This document shows positions 7,801 through 11,928 of a stretch of 11,928 nt of DNA, in pieces (the first letter of the stretch is position 1; the number at the start of each line of letters is the position of its first letter). Under the pieces are notes generated by a model, which saw only the letters and a list, made by a program, of their open reading frames with translations, had not been told where the DNA came from and did not search any database. A program made the position numbers and the translations under genes. Source of the DNA: an uncultured Bacillota bacterium. GTDB lineage: Bacteria; Bacillota; Clostridia; Peptostreptococcales; Anaerovoracaceae. The stretch spans positions 1 through 11,928 of the forward strand of contig CAUHLX010000047.1 of NCBI GenBank assembly GCA_959606705.1, written 5' to 3'.

Positions 7801-8939
7801 TTTCCCAAGGTCTTGGCATCGATGACCTTATGGGGACGTGATACACTTAATCTTCCTCCATTGGCCAGCGGTGTGGCCCAGGAGCTGGGACCAACTGAAT
7901 TATCGTTGTTGGTTCCTACTGCCCAGACACTTCCGTCCTTGTCGATGATGGTGCTGTTGACTCCGTTGGTTGCCAGATTTTTCGTGAGGTCCACACCCTC
8001 CAGATAGGGCGCAATCTCCGCGTTTTGAGGATCCGCAAACACGTCCACCGGTTCCGTGGAAGCACCATAGGCAGTGGCAATGCCCTCTTCATTCAGTTTA
8101 TCCGGCAGGAAATTTTGATTGTGGTTGTTATTTCCTAAAGAAAACAGCCGGTTGTCATTGGTGATCACGAAGCAGGAGCCGCCGCCATAGGTGGGCAGAA
8201 TCTTAGCGATGGTTCTGGGCTGTCCGCTGGAATCATTCCCTAGTTTCTGTAAAAATTCCGCACTGGGTTCACGAAATTTTATAGGGGTCAGCTCTGTGCG
8301 GTCCACCATGTTCCAGACGGAATAATTCGCGGTTAAACATCCGGCAATGTACCAGGTGCCTCCGTTGAAATCCGTTTTGATCGATACCGCCAGAGTGCTG
8401 GATTCCATTTCGATGATGTTGCCCTTTACCTCCGACATATCATATAAAACAGGGGTCTTGCTGCTGTCCTTGCTGTAAGCCGACGTAACGTACTGGTTCA
8501 TGCTGCTTCCCCAGCCATACACCTTGTTGGTGTCAGTATAGACGTATACGGAAGACGCATAGGATGCGATTACCTTTTTAATATTTCCGTCAAAGGCGAA
8601 ATCGTGGAGTACCGGCTTTTCCACTACCGTGGCGTGTGAAGTGTCATTTCCGTTGGCGTCCTTGGCCAAGCCCAGACCATATCCACTATTACTGCCCCAT
8701 ACCCAAAGCTTTCCATCGATGATCTTCAACATGCCGCCGCCATCGGTGGAGGTAAAGGTATCGGCTGTCTGCCGCAGCTGTTCTTGTGTCGCTGTCGCCG
8801 CATAAGCTCCGGTGGCCCCGTAAGCCTCGCTGTCGGGAAGCATCCCGGTCAGCGGTGTAAGCGTGACGATCATGGCAACGGATAGAATCGCGGAAAGCAG
8901 GCGTTTGCCCCAAACCGCATTATTTCTTTGTTGTCTCAT
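4884..8939 (-). CDS. Secreted RCC1-like propeller / cohesin-like / Ig-like / dockerin multidomain protein (1351 aa)
   Basis: This is a large extracellular scaffold or binding protein. A signal peptide occupies about 1-48. Seven RCC1-type blade motifs follow: LWVWGSNSGYGLG (78), KVYGWGSS (138), TWYIAG (195), RLFSLGNN (264), SVWAVGTN (337), LYAVGRNS (401) and NMYYSGDN (453), spaced 53-73 residues, as expected for a seven-bladed propeller. A cohesin-like module lies at about 535-712 (AGQPFKFNIYF ... IPLRFDPSVVKVVN). Ig-like or BIG2-like modules cover about 755-1075. A CarboxypepD_reg-like module is at about 1180-1250 (YGYVRL ... GYFEF ... PPGNYWLTL). A dockerin is at about 1277-1340: first calcium loop DLNADGAVNNKD, second loop DSGYDAVINPYD. 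Dockerins bind cohesins through calcium-stabilised helices; a partner could be the SLH-cohesin protein encoded just upstream (inference). AGGAGG at 8947-8952, 7 bases from the ATG, supports the start. GC content and rare-codon use differ in the propeller part. No catalytic motif is visible. Confidence 0.9.
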   Translation of the reverse strand: MRQQRNNAVWGKRLLSAILSVAMIVTLTPLTGMLPDSEAYGATGAYAATATQEQLRQTADTFTSTDGGGMLKIIDGKLWVWGSNSGYGLGLAKDANGNDTSHATVVEKPVLHDFAFDGNIKKVIASYASSVYVYTDTNKVYGWGSSMNQYVTSAYSKDSSKTPVLYDMSEVKGNIIEMESSTLAVSIKTDFNGGTWYIAGCLTANYSVWNMVDRTELTPIKFREPSAEFLQKLGNDSSGQPRTIAKILPTYGGGSCFVITNDNRLFSLGNNNHNQNFLPDKLNEEGIATAYGASTEPVDVFADPQNAEIAPYLEGVDLTKNLATNGVNSTIIDKDGSVWAVGTNNDNSVGPSSWATPLANGGRLSVSRPHKVIDAKTLGKTVIKSFITNSVITYLCDDNTLYAVGRNSNGFISATAGATVDTPMQIFQSISQKETITGVYPSEKGTMVMTRNGNMYYSGDNSGGTAGTGDTESGTPGSVDEVVQPTLPPTAPLTDNKISFEIEMKDGTKYRANPENEDEILKTDTNGHEAPLVGDFKIMAGQPFKFNIYFEDFGKLHSFVIPLRFDPSVVKVVNGNGEAYPDKTVTPGKIGDAVGIVQCFNDQTWTGGILAGAEGKDGTYPKIDNRGGWVSVLGYTSNYNAKITGKQKMVSISFMATGTTTSFKSFDFATASNGPVVEGETYDRGGVPEFDYGAGWFVNNSATVDLVTAFEFQPEPFPAFKTEVIPLKNFSLIMKRNTANGEGEDVKTVDDGKGIDYKNSDATYTITVDPNPANASFPQVDWTLDLVSPDDGATVYQDYVSVVEQRDTSITFKVPDNFTKLDTIGKVKFTATSRTYGTTQTMNVYVKSFDPPSSVKIKEKYVSGTAIEDMTYHYHPTSGDAAGENKTFTAELTFDSEGAKENKEVNWKLMKKDGTELDLNSPDCPILIDAIDAEAGTIAITPQKTTFGDDYVILRVESLYDTGKYDELKLKVQFYPAAIKFKQEIIRMPINTVKNLADYLDIAPQDVYQSNLKWTFETQGAYDDGPYIAFNTDGQVTALDKATPSDPTEIYEVVKVTDQLTGLSAQVKISVLELDSPVNPDDVTVKNLLGSDGDWVEIAQGLLPGDVLHFYKSYEDADPYITTTPLLDYQAAANAKFSVPGLLDSAGGEISIQVEREKGDPAVMTPLDRVPVSYSAEPSKVYGYVRLAGKDIGSARNTGIRVDLMGTSHEETVYTGENGYFEFTEYIPPGNYWLTLSQDKYLKRVIKPNEATGYQGIVIPAKDEFYISTYDDPIYLYPGDLNADGAVNNKDITTYVKTWVGQYSTAIPDFDKYDFYDSGYDAVINPYDLNMLLMRNGWVRDSYPKWSTPAQ

Positions 8940-8960
8940 GTTCTTTCCTCCTCTTTCTTA

Positions 8961-11060
8961 TTATTCCGCTATGGTTTTCACCTGGCGAACCATTCCATTG
9001 GTGATCTGTGCCGCCGCGGCGCGGGTTGCGTTCCCCTGAGGATCAAACCTTCCGTCACCCACACCACTGATGAGCCCGGCTTCATACATCGCGTATACCG
9101 CCTCCTTCGCATAGTCCGCTATTTGGGCGTCATCGGCAAACAGAACTCTATCTCGAACTTTCGGAAGCCGGACTCCCGAAAGGGTTAAACCTCGGTAAGC
9201 CATCACCGCCAGATCCTGCCGGCTGATGGCGTTTTTGGCGCCGAAGGATTTTTCCGAAACCCCCTTGACCGCTCCCACTCGATAGGCGCTGGCCACATAG
9301 GGATAAAAGGGGCTTTCCTTGGGAACATCCTCAAAGGGGCTGCTGAGGGTGGTCTGATACAGCGACACTCCCGACACCAGCATGATGGAAAACTGTTCCC
9401 TGGTCACATTGGCGTTGGGGCTGAAGCCTCCGCCGCCGGTCCCGTGGACGATGCCCATCGCGGACAGCGCGTTCACCGCGTCCGCCGCCCAAGCCGCCTG
9501 TCCCATGTCATTGAAGGTCTCGGCGGATTCCGAGGAAGCCACGAAGGCCCCCGCGCCGTTGAAACAAAACTGCACCACGTCCGCGCTTTGATTGTAAACC
9601 GCCGCGGTCAGCGGCAGGGCCGCCGTATTGTAAGGCTCCCCGCCGAACACGTACTTTGACAGGACCGTCAGCTGAACGGACGGATTCGTCTCGGAATCGG
9701 CAACCGTTCCGGAATAAGGGATGACCGCTTTCATCACCGGGCCCCGGAAGCCCTTGAAGCTCACTTTGTTCAGGCCCAGACTGCATCCGATCCAGTTGAC
9801 TCCTCCATTGACCAGGATGGTCAGGGTGGGAGCGCTGGGATTCTCTTCGATGAACCGCCCGGAATCCACCCCCAGGTAGCCGTAGGGCGTTTCCACGTAG
9901 ACCGTGTCAATTCCCTTTGCCGCCAGGCTTTTGAACTCGGTGGTGGAAAGCTTGACGGAGTAATTCTCCTGATCGACGATCCGGTCGGGCATCTTCACCA
10001 GGATGGTTCCGTTTTTCCCACCGGACGCGGCTTCCCGCAGTTCCTCGGCTTCCACGGTGACGGAGCTGCTTTCCAACACCTTTCCGTCGGCATCCACCGC
10101 GTATTTTCCGGTGATCTCGCCTGGCTCCCGATAGGGGAAACAGTTCAAATGCTTGGCCTCCTTCAATGAAGCCTCTTTATCTGCCGTCCCCTGGGTTGCC
10201 TCCTCGCCGACCGGCTTAGGATATTCCACATCCTGCACCTCGTTGAGATCGCTGCCGTCGGAAACCTCGAATGCCGGCCATTCCAGCTGGTCGGTATAAT
10301 TGACGATATTTGAAGTGTCGTCCGGCTGGTCATAATTGGGCTCGTACCCTATGATCATTCCCTTGGAAGAAGCCGGATCATATTGGGAATCGGAGGAGCT
10401 GTTCTCCGCGGTGGCAATGTGGAAATTGGGATTTCCTTTCGCCTTGGCCACGAAAAACACCTCCAGAAACAGCTGTGGTTCCGCGGGAGCCGTAGGGCTT
10501 CCCGTGTAGTATAAGAAGCGGTAATGTCCTCCTCCGTTGTTCAGATAGGGATACCCGCCCCCGTTCTGTTCGGCGTCCAGGGAATAGACCGGACGTCCGA
10601 TCCAGTTTTTGGGTTTCATGGTGATGATGTCGTAGTCCGGGCTGTAGCACTTGCTCCCCGCCTGAAAGCCCGTATTCTCCGCGATGTCCTGCTCGGTTTT
10701 AAAACCGCTGCTGACGATTCGTCCGCTTCCCGGGTCCGCCACCTGAACGATTTCCGGATCCCAGGCGATGGGAATGGTAACGGAGGTCGGATCGATCCCC
10801 TTGATCCAAAATTGCAGAGAAAAAAGATCGCCGATTTCCGCCCTCATGGTATCCGCTCCGTGATCCACGAAGCGGACGGCGATGCCATCCTCCATTTTGA
10901 AACCGGACCCTCGGGCTGCCGCCGTGGGTTCCGCCCCATACGCTTTCTCCGCCGTTCCAAAGGAAGGAACAGCCAGGGTGATCATCATAGCCGCGGCCAG
11001 AAGGACGGACCACGCTTGCCGCGCCCGTTTCCTTCCTTCGCGTTTCATTTGTTTCATCAT
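8961..11060 (-). CDS. Secreted protein with N-terminal cohesin-like module and C-terminal SLH triplet (699 aa)
   Basis: This is a candidate cell-surface anchor. Residues 1-42 form a basic, hydrophobic signal peptide ending near EKAYG. A cohesin-like module covers about 70-222: IGDLFSLQFWI, then IPIAWDPEIVQVAD, then FLEVFFVAKAKGNPNFHIATA, the same order of strands as in the neighbouring dockerin proteins. Residues about 300-510 are a region I do not recognise. Three SLH repeats follow at about 516-565, 576-626 and 642-695, starting FNDMGQAAW, FEDVPKESP and FADDAQIADY. The binding motif is degenerate: VTREQ, ISRQD and ATRAA instead of TRAE. Cohesin plus SLH is the known arrangement of anchoring scaffoldins, but only one cohesin-like module is seen here and its similarity to true cohesins is moderate. 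GGGAGG within the upstream gene's last codons (11068-11073) supports the ATG at 11060, and the 3-base gap implies coupling. Confidence 0.88.
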   Translation of the reverse strand: MMKQMKREGRKRARQAWSVLLAAAMMITLAVPSFGTAEKAYGAEPTAAARGSGFKMEDGIAVRFVDHGADTMRAEIGDLFSLQFWIKGIDPTSVTIPIAWDPEIVQVADPGSGRIVSSGFKTEQDIAENTGFQAGSKCYSPDYDIITMKPKNWIGRPVYSLDAEQNGGGYPYLNNGGGHYRFLYYTGSPTAPAEPQLFLEVFFVAKAKGNPNFHIATAENSSSDSQYDPASSKGMIIGYEPNYDQPDDTSNIVNYTDQLEWPAFEVSDGSDLNEVQDVEYPKPVGEEATQGTADKEASLKEAKHLNCFPYREPGEITGKYAVDADGKVLESSSVTVEAEELREAASGGKNGTILVKMPDRIVDQENYSVKLSTTEFKSLAAKGIDTVYVETPYGYLGVDSGRFIEENPSAPTLTILVNGGVNWIGCSLGLNKVSFKGFRGPVMKAVIPYSGTVADSETNPSVQLTVLSKYVFGGEPYNTAALPLTAAVYNQSADVVQFCFNGAGAFVASSESAETFNDMGQAAWAADAVNALSAMGIVHGTGGGGFSPNANVTREQFSIMLVSGVSLYQTTLSSPFEDVPKESPFYPYVASAYRVGAVKGVSEKSFGAKNAISRQDLAVMAYRGLTLSGVRLPKVRDRVLFADDAQIADYAKEAVYAMYEAGLISGVGDGRFDPQGNATRAAAAQITNGMVRQVKTIAE

Positions 11061-11063
11061 TCA

Positions 11064-11928
11064 TCAGCCTCCCTGCTGGTCAAATGTCATGACCCGTTCC
11101 ACCGGGTCCACCGGATACAGATTGTCAATCACCGAACCCAGCTTATTGTAAAGATCGATGAGCACAGCGTCCTTTTCATCCACGGTCCCGTCCCGATTGA
11201 CGTCCAGTATGTCATTCACATAAGTGAGATCCGTGGTGGGAAGCGGCTGAGTTCCATTGGCGTGAGCCAGCAAGGCGATGCGGTCGGAATTGTTTACCTT
11301 CCCGTCTCCGTTGACGTCTCCCCGCCGGGGAATCACGTAAATCGTCCGGCTCACGATGGCCGAATAAGAGGGTGCGTCCGGTTCCTGATATTCGTAGAAT
11401 AGCTGGTACTCATCCGTACTCTTTTTGGTTCCGTCCGCCTGTTCACGGATTTTAAAATTCCAAATTGCCTCTTCGGAGGTATAGGCGGGAAGCTCTACCT
11501 CCTGCCCCTCTTCGTCCAGATAATATCTTCGCACCTTGGCGGCCATTCCGTCGCTGCCGTCGGCGCACACCACGTCGATTCCCGGATCTCGAAAGCCGCA
11601 GCCGTCATAAACGTGGACCGCGGTCCTCAGCGCTTCGGCCAGCTCATATTCCTCCTGTGTTTGCGGTATGTCCGGAAACAGGTCTTCGGCCAGTGTGTTC
11701 CCGCCGTGGAGATACACGATGGGGTTTACCAGTCCGTCTTTGATGTTGAACACCTGCCAATAAGAGGTAAACTGCGGCCGGGATTCGTTTTCCTCCGCCG
11801 TAGCGATGGTGATGATTCCTCCGTCCGGATTGGTGGGATCGTAGGCCGGATCATTCTCTCTGGCAAACCGAAAGTCCGGATTGCCATTGGCCTTCCCCAC
11901 GAAGTTGAGCGATAGGAAGTGATAGCCT
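11064..11928 (-). CDS. Dockerin-containing secreted protein, C-terminal part (N-terminus beyond window)
   Basis: The frame stays open to the right edge (287 codons visible), so the GTG at 11900 is an internal valine and not the start: the residues before it, YHFLSLNFV, align with PQLFLEVFFV of the neighbouring SLH-cohesin protein. The visible start is therefore the end of a cohesin-like module (NFVGKANGNPDFRFA). A middle region of about 150 residues is unrecognised. A type I dockerin lies near the C-terminus with two textbook calcium loops, DVNGDGKVNNSD and DVNRDGTVDEKD, separated by about 30 residues. A tail of about 30 residues follows and ends QQGG. A dockerin binds a cohesin; the adjacent SLH-cohesin protein is the obvious candidate partner (inference). 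The gene ends 3 bases before the next ATG, so the two are almost certainly cotranscribed. Confidence 0.88.
   Translation of the reverse strand, partial: GYHFLSLNFVGKANGNPDFRFARENDPAYDPTNPDGGIITIATAEENESRPQFTSYWQVFNIKDGLVNPIVYLHGGNTLAEDLFPDIPQTQEEYELAEALRTAVHVYDGCGFRDPGIDVVCADGSDGMAAKVRRYYLDEEGQEVELPAYTSEEAIWNFKIREQADGTKKSTDEYQLFYEYQEPDAPSYSAIVSRTIYVIPRRGDVNGDGKVNNSDRIALLAHANGTQPLPTTDLTYVNDILDVNRDGTVDEKDAVLIDLYNKLGSVIDNLYPVDPVERVMTFDQQGG
11068..11073 (-). promoter_or_regulatory. Ribosome binding site inside the end of the upstream dockerin gene
   Basis: GGGAGG on the minus strand lies in the last sense codons of the dockerin gene and 7 bases before the ATG at 11060. The junction reads TGA, TGA, ATG ATG. 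The position forces ribosomes ending on the dockerin gene to sit at the start of the SLH-cohesin gene, a typical coupling arrangement for proteins made in fixed ratio. Confidence 0.75.

Noticed and set aside
11064..11900. GTG at 11900 as the start of the dockerin protein
   Set aside because: The frame continues to the window edge, and the residues before the GTG align with the homologous segment of the neighbouring SLH-cohesin protein, so the true start is outside the window.
344..11928. Classical cellulosome cluster
   Set aside because: Dockerin, cohesin-like and SLH modules are present, but no glycoside hydrolase, carbohydrate-binding module or multi-cohesin scaffoldin is visible.
1..11928. 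CRISPR array, tRNA, rRNA or transposase gene
   Set aside because: I saw no regularly spaced long repeats, no tRNA-like cloverleaf and no transposase motifs; nearly all of the window is occupied by the six coding regions.

Overview
The window is a stretch of bacterial chromosome with every credible gene on the minus strand, so the layout below runs from the right edge to the left. The organism is most likely an anaerobic Gram-positive of class Clostridia (Bacillota). The reasons are three proteins with S-layer homology (SLH) triplets, type I dockerins, cohesin-like modules and Listeria-Bacteroides (InlB-type) repeats, strong AGGAGG ribosome binding sites before nearly every gene, and a fairly high GC content (about 40-68% in lines counted by hand). 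No species can be named from this sequence alone.

Layout, in order of transcription: (1) 11928-11064, the C-terminal part of a secreted protein with the tail of a cohesin-like module and a complete type I dockerin. (2) 11060-8961, a 699-residue secreted protein with an N-terminal cohesin-like module, an unknown middle region and three C-terminal SLH repeats, which looks like a cell-wall anchor. (3) 8939-4884, a 1351-residue secreted multidomain protein: an RCC1-like seven-bladed propeller, a cohesin-like module, several Ig-like modules, a carboxypeptidase-regulatory-like module and a C-terminal dockerin. (4) 4781-2727 and (5) 2716-344, two paralogous secreted proteins with a Gly-Gly repeat solenoid, one or two InlB-like repeats and C-terminal SLH repeats. 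Gaps between these genes are 3, 21, 102 and 10 bases, so they probably form one operon that begins beyond the right edge. The 102-base gap holds a strong hairpin. A terminator-like stem overlaps the last stop codon, and beyond it lies (6) 266-1, the N-terminal part of an XRE-family repressor-like regulator with its own likely promoter.

Working model (inference): this is a cell-surface assembly locus. Dockerins on proteins (1) and (3) could dock onto the cohesin-like module of SLH anchor (2), and the cohesin-like module inside (3) could extend the chain. The two SLH/InlB paralogs would sit beside this complex in the cell wall as adhesin-like or coat proteins. No enzyme domain is visible in the window, so a cellulosome is not supported. 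A non-cellulosomal cohesin/dockerin surface structure fits better.
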